Below are positions 11,829 through 20,709 of a stretch of 34,520 bases of DNA, piece by piece. Location of the stretch: the NCBI GenBank assembly GCA_903881475.1, contig CAIRTK010000004.1:1-34520 (forward strand), in the 5' to 3' direction. Positions within the stretch are counted from its first letter, which is position 1. Each line of letters starts with the position of its first letter. A model generated the notes under the pieces. It did no database searches. It saw only the letters and a program-made list of their open reading frames with translations, and was not told the DNA's origin. The stretch is from an uncultured Opitutia bacterium (GTDB lineage Bacteria > Verrucomicrobiota > Verrucomicrobiia > Opitutales > Opitutaceae). A program made the position numbers and the translations under genes.

Positions 11829-13956
11829 ATGATCCCTGCCAACCCTGCTTCCGTCTCTTCAGGTTGGCGGTTGTTCATCCTCTCGTTCACGGCGCTGTTC
11901 CTGGAACTCATGGTGATCCGCTGGGTGCCGTCCGAGGTGCGCCTCGTGGCCTACTATGCGAACCTGCTCCTGATCAGCTCGTTTCTCGGACTGGGCATCG
12001 GCGCCATGGTAAGTTCGCGCGGCTGGGGACTGTTCCGGCTCTTTCTCCCGCTGTTCGCGGCCGACATCATCCTGCTGCTCTGGCTGGGCAACGATCTGGT
12101 GCCGGCGGGAGAAGGCGAATTCCGGTTTGGCGCCATGCAGGGCAGCCTGCGCGGACACCTCTGGCTGCTGCTGGTTTTCTTCGCCAACGCCGCGATGTTC
12201 GCGCCGCTGGGCGAAGCCGTCGGCCTGCAATTCAGCCGCCTGCCGGCGTTGCGCGCCTATGCCTGGGACCTGGCGGGCAGTCTGGCCGGCACGCTGGCGT
12301 TTGGGTTGTTTTCGCTGCTGTCGTTTTCGCCGCTGGTGGGCCTCACGGCGGTGATGCTGATTGGGCTGGGCCTGGGTGGGCCGCGGCCCCGCTGGTGGAG
12401 CATCGGATCCGGCGTGCTGGCGATCGGCACGGTCTGGCTGGCAGCCGGCCACCGGGAGATTTTTTGGTCGCCCTATTACTACATCACCATCGATGAGAAC
12501 CGGCTGGTGACGGCATCCCCGCCGGGCGCCGCCTTCCGTCAATCCGTGGTCGAGCAGCCGGCCGGGGCGCCGCCTGGCGGCCTGCGGACGATGCGCGACC
12601 CGCCGATCTACACCCTTCGCGTCAACCAGGACTTCTATCAGTTGCACGCGACCGTGGACCTGCGCCGCTACACGCCGCGCGGCTGGCGCTACGACACGAT
12701 GGTTCCCATGGCTGAGCAATACCCAGCTGCCCTACCGGCTCCTGGGCCGCCTGGACCGCGTGCTGGTGCTGGGGGCGGGCGGCGGCATGGACGTCGAGAC
12801 CGCACTGCTCAACGGCGCCAGCCACGTGGATGCGGTGGAAATCGACCCGACGATCCCGGGGCTGAGCAACCGGCTCAATGCCGCCGCGCCCTACCTCGAC
12901 CCGCGCGTCACGCTGCACATCGACGACGGCCGGGCGTTTCTACAGCGCACGACCGACCGCTTTGATCTCGTGGCATTCGGCTTCTTGGACAGCCAGGCCC
13001 TGTTTAGCTATGGGGCGAATGTGCGGCTCGACGGCTACATCTACACCGTGGAGAGTTTCCGCCAGGCCTTCAGCCGTGTGCGGGAGGGCGGCGCCATGGC
13101 AGTCTGGTTCGTCGGCGGGCGCGAATGGCTGATGCGGAAGCTGGCGCACATGGTCGGGGAGGCCACCGGGGCTCCGCCGCTCGTCTATCTGAAACCCGGG
13201 GCGCTTGCGATCGTCGCGCGCAAAGGCGTCCCGGCGCGACCGCCGCCGCAGGTCATCGGCCCGTGGACCCTCAGTGTGGCGGGCGAACGGGCAATCGCCC
13301 TTGCCACCGATGACTGGCCTTACCTTTACCTCGAGCGACGCGGTGTGCCCACCGACTATGCGATTGTGATCGGCCTGATGGCGGCACTCTCCGTCCTCGC
13401 AGTCGCGGCGCTGCGCGGCCGGGGTTTCGGATCTGCGGATGGACATTTCTTTTTCCTCGGCTGGGGGTTCCTGCTGCTCCAGACGAAGGCCATCGGGGAC
13501 TGTTCGCTCTATTTTGGCGGCACGTGGCCGGTGACCACGGTGGTCATCACCGGTGTGCTGCTGATGGTGCTGCTGGCCAATGGGGTTGCGCGAAGGTTTC
13601 TCCAGACCTTCAACGCCTGGTGGTATGCGCCGCTGTTCGTCGCACTGCTGGCGCTGTTCGTGGTGCCGCGCGAGCTGATCCTCGCCCTGCCGCTGGGTCT
13701 GCGCGTGGCGTGGACCCTGGTGGCCGTCCCGCTGCCCGTCTTTTTTGCGGGACTGATCTTTTCCACGACCTTGCGCGCTTCGGACAATCCGTCCGCCTTG
13801 TTCGGCGCGAACCTGATCGGTGCGACGCTCGGCGGATTTTCCGAGTATCTGGGAATGTGGGCGGGCAGCCACGCGCTCGGCTGCCTCGTGCTGGCCGCGT
13901 ATGTTGCGAGCCTGCTCTGCACGCTGCGCTGGACCCGGATCGGCCGGGCCGGCTGA
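11829..13956 (+). pseudogene. membrane-bound spermidine-synthase-like protein, split by a frameshift
   Basis: Two overlapping frames together encode one protein of about 708 residues. The first (from ATG 11829) has about six or seven N-terminal membrane helices, then a soluble segment to YDTMVPM near 12710. The second frame, usable from about 12712, continues SNTQLPYRLLGRLDRVLVLGAGGGMDVETALL, the Rossmann motif of a SAM-type aminopropyltransferase/methyltransferase fold. After that come DAVEIDP and LVAFGFLDSQ, then six or so more helices. Removing one G at 12710-12711 joins the frames as TMVPMLSNTQLPY. As given, the first frame runs on into unrelated sequence and stops at 12965. Fused membrane/spermidine-synthase-like proteins are known, with unclear substrates. 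The break could be a real mutation or a base-call error. Confidence 0.82.
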
Positions 13957-14081
13957 CCGGCCCAGGTGCGCAGCAGGTAATCGGCGGAGAAGAATTGATT
14001 CGCTGCCCGCTCTTGACGGAGGGCCGCCGGCGAGTTCCCGCCGACCTGGCTGAACGCTGCAGGGCTATCCGGGCGATACCG

Positions 14082-15458
14082 TCATGGCCGGCGCAGCCAA
14101 GCGATGACGGACAGAACCAGCGCGACGATCAACCCGGCAAAGAGTGTCTGGCGGATCAGGTAGGTCCGCGGACCGTCGGTCGGAAGCAGGGAATAGGCGG
14201 CGGGCGGGTCGTAGAGGTAGCGCTTGAAATTCTCCCAGGCGAACGTCCGGTCCTTCAAAAGCATCGAGTACACCCCGCGGATATCCTCCACGTTGGGCGG
14301 ATGCCGGTACTTGATGATGGCATTGTGGGTGTACTCCTGCTTCGCGAGCCAGTTGACCGCGTCAAATGGCACCGTCACGGGCGTGAAGGGCGCCGCTTCG
14401 ACGGGCAGGTTCTTCCAGTGCCAGTCCTTGAAGACGCGGGCGGTGATTCCGTCGAAGGCATCGTGCTGGCACAGTTGGAGGATGTCAGCCGTGTTGAGCA
14501 GCGCGCCGTGCTTGTCCGCCACGCCGAACAGGGACTGCGTCATGTCCACGTAGGTCCAGCGGTTCTGCTCCTTCACCCATGACTCCGCCCAGGAATGCCC
14601 GCTGTAAACGATGACATCATCCTGGGTATTGGCACCGAAGACGAAGCGGGTGGGGATGCCGGCGCGGTTGGCGAGGAAGGTGTAGATCTGGGCGTTCTGG
14701 GTGCACCAACCCTTGCCGTTGCCGTTGATCATCTCCTGGCACATGGACCAGGGATCCATCCAGCGGAAGTCATCCTTGGGCACGCCGCCGGAGTTGGCGA
14801 GCCGGGGACTCAGGTAGCGCATGACCTTCGTAATGCGGGTGAGGGTGTCGTCGCTCTCCTTGATGCCGACATCCTCGCGCACGACACGGTCCGCGGCCGC
14901 CAGTTTGTCAGCGCCGATGTAGGCGTAATCATCCACCCAGTAGCTGAGCGGGTGGCGCTTGAACTTGCCGACGGGCAGGTCGGTCGAGACCAGGTAGACG
15001 TCGTTCGCGAACTGCATGCCGTTCTTCCGGTAAAATTCGGCGGAGATCTCGTTGACCGTGAACGTGAGGTCCGGCCCCGTCCCGGCCGGCAGCGGCTGGA
15101 GGGTATAGGCGTGCTTGAAGTCGTCGAGCGGCGTGCTGGTGGAACCGTCGAAGACCGGTCCGGCAATCTGCAGGCGCGGGGCGTCGCCGGGCATGGTCTG
15201 CACCGGCTTGCCGTCCACCAGGAGCCGCCACTGCGCAGGCGTGCGGTTCCAGGCGAGGTCGAGCCGGAGGACGTTGCCCTTTTCCACGACCCACTCCCGC
15301 AGGCTGGGCGCATCGAGCGGGTAGTTGAGCGTGGCGTAGCTTTCGGGGTAGAAAGACGATTCCCAGCCGCGCGAAAAGAAAACGTAGAGATTGGCGGCGA
15401 GCAGGAGCAGGCAGAGCAGACTCAGGGCGAGGCGGTTTTTCCGGGTGGGAAAGGGCAT
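14082..15458 (-). CDS. membrane-anchored transglutaminase-like (cysteine-protease-fold) protein
   Basis: The 458-residue product begins with a membrane segment (ALSLLCLLLLAANLYVFF) and ends with another (TLFAGLIVALVLSVIAWLRRP), so the body is probably outside the cytoplasm and held at both ends. The middle has a transglutaminase-like core with a full triad: C252 in GKGWCTQNA, H288 in YSGHSWAE and D305 in TYVDMT. Members of this superfamily act as peptidases, amidases or cross-linking enzymes; the substrate is not evident. The ATG at 15458 puts the signal-anchor at the N-terminus, which longer in-frame starts would bury. It converges on the spermidine-synthase-like gene with 125 bases between the ends. 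Confidence 0.82.
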   Translation of the reverse strand: MPFPTRKNRLALSLLCLLLLAANLYVFFSRGWESSFYPESYATLNYPLDAPSLREWVVEKGNVLRLDLAWNRTPAQWRLLVDGKPVQTMPGDAPRLQIAGPVFDGSTSTPLDDFKHAYTLQPLPAGTGPDLTFTVNEISAEFYRKNGMQFANDVYLVSTDLPVGKFKRHPLSYWVDDYAYIGADKLAAADRVVREDVGIKESDDTLTRITKVMRYLSPRLANSGGVPKDDFRWMDPWSMCQEMINGNGKGWCTQNAQIYTFLANRAGIPTRFVFGANTQDDVIVYSGHSWAESWVKEQNRWTYVDMTQSLFGVADKHGALLNTADILQLCQHDAFDGITARVFKDWHWKNLPVEAAPFTPVTVPFDAVNWLAKQEYTHNAIIKYRHPPNVEDIRGVYSMLLKDRTFAWENFKRYLYDPPAAYSLLPTDGPRTYLIRQTLFAGLIVALVLSVIAWLRRP

Positions 15459-15540
15459 GGTTAAGGCCGGAGCCGCGCGGAACCCAACACGATTTCGCCG
15501 GACGTGACCAGCGGCAAACCGCGTGCGATGCCGGTCAGCA

Positions 15541-15650
15541 GGTGGGCGGGCACGTCCCGTGTCCGCATTCAAGGCATCGTACATCAGGCGGGCTCCGCTT
15601 TCCGATGGATTCACCTGTTCCTCCATGCCGGCACGGGACGCCGGCCCACC
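15541..15650. repeat. inverted pair of GGTGGGC-headed palindromic repeats (REPIN-like)
   Basis: Bases 15541-15561 (GGTGGGCGGGCACGTCCCGT plus G) and 15632-15650 (CACGGGACGCCGGCCCACC) are near-complements in opposite orientation, 70 bases apart. The right copy also forms its own small hairpin through two GCCGGC blocks. The pair fills the gap between the transglutaminase-like gene and the M50 protease gene, both on the minus strand. Two diverged inverted copies of one short palindrome is the architecture of a REP doublet. No gene is seen in this gap. Confidence 0.6.
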
Positions 15651-16433
15651 TCACGGGCCCAGCAGCGGCGGCTCCTCCGTCAAGGGCGGCGCGTCGTAGG
15701 CCTGGCGCAGCAGCGCCCGCCAGTGCTCATCCTCGACCTCGCGGCGCTGCACGGCGCGGTACTCCGCTTCGCCGGCGACGTAGATGAAGCCGAAAAGCGC
15801 GGCAGTGAGATAATTGTGGAAGATCGCGGCCGCGATGAACGCGGCCAGGATGGCCAGAACTTTTCCCACGGTCGCCGCCCAGAACGTGGCCCGCAGATAG
15901 GGCAGGCGGGTGGCGAGCAGGGCGCGGAAGATCCGGCCCCCGTCCATGGGGAACACCGGAAGCAGATTGAAGCACCCCATGAGCAGATTCCAGTGCAGCA
16001 GCAGCTGGGCGAAGCCGACGCCGTCGTCCGGGAAGTCGTAAAACCCGAACAGGTGCCAGCCTTCCGGGAGCCCGACCAGTGGCCACAGGATCGCCGCGAT
16101 GGCAAAATTCACCGCGGGTCCCGCGAGCGTGATCAGCAGTTCGCGCGAGGGTTGGCGGGGGATGGCGTCGAACTCCGCCATCCCGCCGATGGGCATAAGG
16201 AGGATGCGCCGGACGCCGACGCCGAAATGCATGGCGGTGAAGGAGTGGCCGAGCTCGTGGAGCACCACGCAGGCAAAAAACACCAGTAGCAGGGCGACGC
16301 TCCAGGCCAGCTGGACCAGCCCGCCGGCCTGCCAGCCGTCATAGGCGGCGTACGCCAGCAGCAGGAAAAAGCTGGCGTGAACCGCGAGCTGAATGCCGCG
16401 GACGCGGAACAAGTTGATTGACCAGCTGAGCAT
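15651..16433 (-). CDS. M50-family membrane zinc metalloprotease (site-2 protease type)
   Basis: The 260-residue product is an intramembrane protease of the M50 family. The zinc site is HELGHS with H59, E60 and H63, inside a membrane helix (LLLVFFACVVLHELGHSF). The third ligand lies in NLLPVFPMDGGRIFRALLA. Between them, AGPAVNFAIAAILW is another helix. There is no PDZ domain and no CBS domain, so it resembles the compact YwhC/SpoIVFB-like group rather than RseP. These enzymes cut membrane-bound regulators or leftover signal peptides; the substrate here is unknown. It starts 73 bases from the divergent NtrC-type regulator. Confidence 0.9.
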   Translation of the reverse strand: MLSWSINLFRVRGIQLAVHASFFLLLAYAAYDGWQAGGLVQLAWSVALLLVFFACVVLHELGHSFTAMHFGVGVRRILLMPIGGMAEFDAIPRQPSRELLITLAGPAVNFAIAAILWPLVGLPEGWHLFGFYDFPDDGVGFAQLLLHWNLLMGCFNLLPVFPMDGGRIFRALLATRLPYLRATFWAATVGKVLAILAAFIAAAIFHNYLTAALFGFIYVAGEAEYRAVQRREVEDEHWRALLRQAYDAPPLTEEPPLLGP

Positions 16434-16506
16434 GTGAAGTAATCAAATCCCGCTTTGCGAAAGCGCCAGCGCTCATTTGGCGACTCGCGGCCCCTCCTGA
16501 AGTTCC

Positions 16507-18024
16507 ATGCCTGAAACCGCCGCCAAACCCCCGTCCCTGCTCATCATCGACGACGACGCCGAGATCCGCTACTCGCTCACCCGGGTGTTTTCCTCGCGCG
16601 GCTACCACGTGGCCGAGGCCGCCAGCGGCGAGCAGGGCCTTGCGCTGGTGAAGAAGGGCCCGGTGCCGGACCTGGTGTTTCTGGACGTCCGGATGGGCGG
16701 CATGGGCGGCATCGAGGCCCTGCGGCTGATCCGCTCGGTCAATCCGCGCCAGCTGGTCGTCCTGATGACGGCCTTCGGCACGGCCCAGACCGCCATCGAG
16801 GCGATGAAATACGGGGCGTTCGATTACGTGATGAAGCCGTTCGATCCGCCGAAGGTCCTGGCCATCGCGGAGGCCGCGCTGAAGACCCACGCCGACCTGC
16901 GCGCCGCGGGCGACTACAAGCCCGCCCTGAATACCGAGGATTACAAGGAAGGCATCGTCGGCAATTCGCCGGTCATGCAGGAGGTGTTCAAGATCATCGG
17001 GCAGGTGACCGCCAGCGACGTCACCGTGATGATCACCGGCGAAAGCGGCACCGGCAAGGAACTGGTCGCCCGTTCGATCTGGAAGCACAGCCACCGCGCG
17101 GCCAAGCCGTTCATCGCGGTCAACTGCGCGGCGATCCCCGACAACCTGATCGAGAGCGAACTGTTCGGCCATGAGCGCGGCTCGTTCACCGGCGCCACGG
17201 GCCAGCGGCTCGGGAAGTTCGAGCTGTGTGACGGCGGCACGATCTTTCTCGATGAGATCGGTGACATGGCGACCGCGACGCAGACGAAGATCCTGCGGGT
17301 GCTGCAGGCGGGCGAAATCCAGCGGGTCGGCGGCACGGAGACGATCAAGGTCGACGTGCGCGTCATTGGTGCGACGAACAAGGACCTTGAGGCGATGGTA
17401 AAGGCCAAGACTTTCCGCGAGGATCTCTATTACCGCCTCAATGTCGTGCGGATCAAGATGCCGGCGCTGCGCGAGCGGGCGGAGGACATCCCGCCGATCA
17501 TCGATTTCTGCCTCCAGAACCTCGCAAAGCAGCGCAAGACCCATGTCACGCGCGTGTCGGCCGAGACCCTCGGGGTTCTTACGCGGTATCCGTGGCCCGG
17601 CAATGTGCGGGAGCTGGAAAACGTGATTTATCGCAGCGCGGTGATCGCCCAGGGCGACGCGATCCTCGTGAAGGACCTGCCGGCGGAGATCCGCAGCGCG
17701 ACCAGCACGGAGGCCACCGTGGGCGCGGGCACGGATACGAGCGATTCACCCTTTGATACGCTGCGCACGGCCAACGCGGAGCACGTGGCCCTGGCCACGG
17801 CGCGGGTGGTGGCGGAAAGCGTCGCGGCCGGCGAACCGGCCCTCACCACCGGCCGGGCCCTGGATTTCCTGTTTGCGGAACTGCGCAAGGGAGACGGGCC
17901 GCTGCTGGACCGCATCAGCCGCGAGATGATCCAGCGGTCAGTCGCGGCGGCCAATGGCGACCTGAAGGTTGCCGCCGCGGAACTGGGCTTGACCGTGCCC
18001 GCGCTGAAGAAGCGGCTGGCGTAG
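16507..18024 (+). CDS. sigma-54-dependent response regulator, NtrC family
   Basis: The 505-residue protein has three domains. A receiver domain (1-125) has the acidic pocket IDDDAE, phospho-acceptor D60 in FLDVRMGG and K110 in VMKPF. An AAA+ domain has Walker A GESGTGKE at 178-185 and Walker B IFLDEIGD with D249-E250. A Fis-type helix-turn-helix occupies the last 30 or so residues ([21 protein letters not shown]). The sigma-54 contact loop reads GSFTGA (225-230) instead of the common GAFTGA. About 100 residues of low conservation link the AAA+ and Fis parts. No histidine kinase is adjacent, so this is an orphan regulator here. It diverges from the M50 protease gene; whether they are linked is unknown. 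Confidence 0.94.
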   Translation: MPETAAKPPSLLIIDDDAEIRYSLTRVFSSRGYHVAEAASGEQGLALVKKGPVPDLVFLDVRMGGMGGIEALRLIRSVNPRQLVVLMTAFGTAQTAIEAMKYGAFDYVMKPFDPPKVLAIAEAALKTHADLRAAGDYKPALNTEDYKEGIVGNSPVMQEVFKIIGQVTASDVTVMITGESGTGKELVARSIWKHSHRAAKPFIAVNCAAIPDNLIESELFGHERGSFTGATGQRLGKFELCDGGTIFLDEIGDMATATQTKILRVLQAGEIQRVGGTETIKVDVRVIGATNKDLEAMVKAKTFREDLYYRLNVVRIKMPALRERAEDIPPIIDFCLQNLAKQRKTHVTRVSAETLGVLTRYPWPGNVRELENVIYRSAVIAQGDAILVKDLPAEIRSATSTEATVGAGTDTSDSPFDTLRTANAEHVALATARVVAESVAAGEPALTTGRALDFLFAELRKGDGPLLDRISREMIQRSVAAANGDLKVAAAELGLTVPALKKRLA

Positions 18025-18068
18025 CGTCCGGGCGCGGGGTGAGGTCAGGGGGCAGCGCCCTGCATCTT

Positions 18069-19058
18069 TCAGCGCCCGTAGCCCCCAGGATGCGCCGAGT
18101 GCCATTTCCATGCCGTGGCGACGATCGAGTCGATGTCGGGAAACTTGATGGTCCAGCCGAGTTCGCGCTGCGCCTTGGTCGAGTCGGCGTACAGGGCGGG
18201 CGGGTCGCCCGGCCGCCGCGGGCTTTCGACGATCTTGATTTTGCTTCCGGTGATCTTTTCCACGGCGCGGATCACTTCGCGGTTGGAGGTCGGCCGGCCG
18301 GTGCCGAGGTTGTAGAACAGGGCGGCTCCCGGCGCGGCGAGTTTGGGGAATACCGCGATGTGGGCCCGGCTGAGATCGTCGACGTGGACATAGTCGCGCA
18401 GGCAGGTGCCGTCGGGGGTGGGATAGTCCGTGCCAAAGATCTCGATCTGCGGCCGGCGGCCGCCGGCCGCATCGAACGCGAGGGGGATGAGGTGCGTCTC
18501 CGGCGAATGGTCCTCGCCGATGGCGCCGTCCTCCGCCGCGCCCGCGGCGTTGAAGTACCGAAAGGCGGCGAAACTCAGGCCATGCGCGCGGGCGATCGCC
18601 TTGAGCGCATTTTCCACATCCAGCTTGGTCTGGCCGTAGGGATTGATCGGCGCCTGGGGCGACTGCTCGGTGATCGGCAACGCGGCCGGCACGCCATAGG
18701 TGGCGCACGTGGAGGAGAAGACGAATTTCTTTACGCCGGCCGCCAGCATGGCGCGCAGAAGGTGCAGCGTCGCGACCCCGTTGTTGAAGTAATACTTGAG
18801 CGGATCGGTCACGGACTCGCCCACGTAACAGTAGGCGGCGAAGTGCATCACGAGCTCGATCCGCTCCGCGCGGAGCAGGCGCTCGACAGCGGCTTCGTCC
18901 CCGAGGTTGAACTCGTGCAGCGGCACCCCGGGCGCGAGCGCGGCGCGGTGGCCATAGACGAGGTTGTCCAGCACCACGGGACGGTGCCCCGCGGCGATCA
19001 GCTGGCGGACACAATGGCTGCCGATGTAACCGGCTCCCCCGACGACAAGCACGTTCAT
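18069..19058 (-). CDS. galE: UDP-glucose 4-epimerase
   Basis: GalE interconverts UDP-glucose and UDP-galactose, an extended short-chain dehydrogenase reaction with bound NAD. The 329-residue product has the NAD motif GGAGYIG at residues 7-13, the catalytic SSTCATYG segment with Y141 and K145 in YGQTK, and the C-terminal GTGRPTSNREVI and RPGDPPALYADS segments of GalE. Length is normal. It could work with the beta-galactosidase at 3044, which would release galactose, but the two are far apart in the window. It diverges from the ketosynthase gene with 59 bases between starts. Confidence 0.94.
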   Translation of the reverse strand: MNVLVVGGAGYIGSHCVRQLIAAGHRPVVLDNLVYGHRAALAPGVPLHEFNLGDEAAVERLLRAERIELVMHFAAYCYVGESVTDPLKYYFNNGVATLHLLRAMLAAGVKKFVFSSTCATYGVPAALPITEQSPQAPINPYGQTKLDVENALKAIARAHGLSFAAFRYFNAAGAAEDGAIGEDHSPETHLIPLAFDAAGGRRPQIEIFGTDYPTPDGTCLRDYVHVDDLSRAHIAVFPKLAAPGAALFYNLGTGRPTSNREVIRAVEKITGSKIKIVESPRRPGDPPALYADSTKAQRELGWTIKFPDIDSIVATAWKWHSAHPGGYGR

Positions 19059-19073
19059 GCGGTGAGGCTTGTA

Positions 19074-19101
19074 TTGCTTTCGGCGACGGGTTGGCTAGCG
19101 A
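19074..19101 (+). promoter_or_regulatory. possible sigma-70-type promoter for the ketosynthase-ACP genes
   Basis: TTGCTT (19074-19079) and TAGCGA (19096-19101) are spaced by 16 bases and end 16 bases before the ketosynthase ATG. The -10 match is modest. A similar TTGCCT hexamer precedes the tRNA gene. The call rests on position as much as on sequence. Confidence 0.3.
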
Positions 19102-19117
19102 TTTCCGTTCCCAACGA

Positions 19118-20356
19118 ATGAAGCCCTCCCGCATCGTCATCACCGGAATCGGTCTGACAGCCCCCAACGGCAACTCCCTCGCCGAATTCCGGCGGAACCT
19201 GCTCAGCGGCGTGGCGGGCATCGAGCGGATGGAAATCCGTTACATGGGCCCGCAGCTTGCGGGGGTCTGTCACTACGATCCGCTGCGGCACCAGACGAAG
19301 AAGGAGGTCCGGGTCGGCACCCGCGCCGGCAGCATTAGCATCTACTGCGCCCGCGAGGCGCTGGCGGACAGCGGCGTGGCTTGGGACGCCCAGCCGAAGG
19401 ACCGCGTGGGCATCTACATCGGCTGCACCGAGCATGGCAATGTCGAGACGGAGAACGAAATCTACAACATCTCGAAGTTTAACTACGACACGAAGTTCTG
19501 GTCGCATTATCACAACCCGCGGACCGTCGCCAACAACCCGGCCGGGGAAGCTTCGCTGAACCTGGGTGTCACCGGTCCGGCCTACACGATTGGCGCCGCC
19601 TGCGCGGCCGGTAACCTGGGCCTGATCCACGCCGCGCAGATGCTGCGCCTGGGCGAGGTGGACCTGGCGATCTGCGGCGGGGTGAGCGAGAGCATCCACA
19701 CGTTCGGGATCTTTGCCGGGTTCAAGAGCCAGAATGCGCTGGCGACGCACGCGGATCCCAGCAAGGCCAGCCGGCCGTTTGACCTCGCCCGCAATGGTAT
19801 CGTCGTTTCGGAGGGTGGCTGTCTTTACACGCTGGAGCGGCTGGAGGATGCGCAGGCCCGCGGCGCTAAGATCTACGCCGAAATCGCGGGCTACCACGTG
19901 AATTCCGATGCCAGCGATTACGTGCTGCCCAATCCCGTGCGCCAGGCCGAATGCGTCCGCGCCTCCATCCGCCGGGCCGGGCTCGAGCCGCGTGACATCC
20001 ACATCGTCAACACCCATGCCACCGCCACGCCGCTGGGCGACATCCAGGAGTGCGAGGCGATCCGGGCGGTGTTTGGCGAGGGTTGCCCCGTCACCCACAT
20101 CAACAATACCAAGAGTTATATCGGCCATTGCATGGGCGCGGCCGGCGCGCTGGAGCTGGCCGGCAATCTGCCGTCCTTCGATGACCTGACGGTTCATCCC
20201 ACGATCAACGTCGACCAGCTCGATCCGGCCTGTGCGCTGCCCGGACTGGTGCTGAATCAGCCGCGCACGGTTGCGAAAGTGGATACCATCCTTAATAATT
20301 CCTTCGGCATGCTGGGGATAAATTCCACGTTGATTGTTAAGCGCTTTGCCGCCTAA
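19118..20356 (+). CDS. beta-ketoacyl-ACP synthase, FabF type
   Basis: Enzymes of this family elongate acyl-ACP by condensing it with malonyl-ACP. The 412-residue product has the full Cys-His-His triad at FabF-like positions: C162 in GAACAAGNL, H300 in NTHATATPLGD and H337 in SYIGHCMGAAG (E. coli FabF 163, 303, 340). Sequence around the site departs from housekeeping FabF (ACAAG rather than ACATG, THATATPLGD rather than HGTSTPLGD), which points to a specialised synthase. The ATG at 19118 is chosen because the product then begins MKPSRIVITGIG, the normal family start. The ACP gene follows within 20 bases. It opens a long plus-strand run of acyl-chain enzymes. Confidence 0.92.
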   Translation: MKPSRIVITGIGLTAPNGNSLAEFRRNLLSGVAGIERMEIRYMGPQLAGVCHYDPLRHQTKKEVRVGTRAGSISIYCAREALADSGVAWDAQPKDRVGIYIGCTEHGNVETENEIYNISKFNYDTKFWSHYHNPRTVANNPAGEASLNLGVTGPAYTIGAACAAGNLGLIHAAQMLRLGEVDLAICGGVSESIHTFGIFAGFKSQNALATHADPSKASRPFDLARNGIVVSEGGCLYTLERLEDAQARGAKIYAEIAGYHVNSDASDYVLPNPVRQAECVRASIRRAGLEPRDIHIVNTHATATPLGDIQECEAIRAVFGEGCPVTHINNTKSYIGHCMGAAGALELAGNLPSFDDLTVHPTINVDQLDPACALPGLVLNQPRTVAKVDTILNNSFGMLGINSTLIVKRFAA

Positions 20357-20375
20357 GTCCCTCGCTTCAGCCCAT

Positions 20376-20639
20376 ATGACCAAAGACGAATGCAAGAAGG
20401 TGGTGATCGATATTATCGCTGATATCGCGCCCGATGAGGACTTGAGCGCGCTCAAGCCCGACGTGCGCCTGCGCGATCAGCTCCAGCTCGATTCGATGGA
20501 CTTCCTCGACATCGTGATGGAGCTGCGGAAACGCCACAGCATCGAGGTCCCGGAGGCGGACTACATCCAGCTGGCCTCGCTCGACAGCTGCGCGGATTAC
20601 CTGACGCCCAAGTTCAACGCGCTCAGCGCCAAGAGCTGA
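20376..20639 (+). CDS. acyl carrier protein
   Basis: The 87-residue acidic protein carries the growing acyl chain as a thioester on phosphopantetheine. The attachment site is S40 in QLDSMDFLDIV, the usual DSL motif reading DSM. Predicted helices match the four-helix ACP fold. It is somewhat longer at the C-terminus (NALSAKS) than the roughly 78-residue housekeeping ACP and diverges from it, so it is probably a dedicated carrier for the genes around it. It starts 19 bases after the ketosynthase stop and is followed by a strong terminator. Confidence 0.93.
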   Translation: MTKDECKKVVIDIIADIAPDEDLSALKPDVRLRDQLQLDSMDFLDIVMELRKRHSIEVPEADYIQLASLDSCADYLTPKFNALSAKS

Positions 20640-20662
20640 GCGCCGGGTTTGACCTTTCGACG

Positions 20663-20694
20663 GGGCCGGGAAGCATTTCCCGGCCCTTTGTTTT
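20663..20694 (+). terminator. intrinsic terminator after the acyl carrier protein gene
   Basis: A perfect 10-bp stem (GGGCCGGGAA / TTCCCGGCCC) with a GCAT loop is followed by TTTGTTTT. It lies 23 bases after the ACP stop and 16 bases before the next start. It should end or attenuate the ketosynthase-ACP transcript and lower expression of the downstream genes unless they have their own promoter. Confidence 0.85.
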
Positions 20695-20709
20695 GCCCGT
20701 GTCACCCGC

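Noticed and set aside
18025-18068. Short GGGC/GCCC hairpin between the NtrC-type gene and galE
   Set aside because: The stem is only about four pairs and lacks a T tract, so it was not called a terminator.
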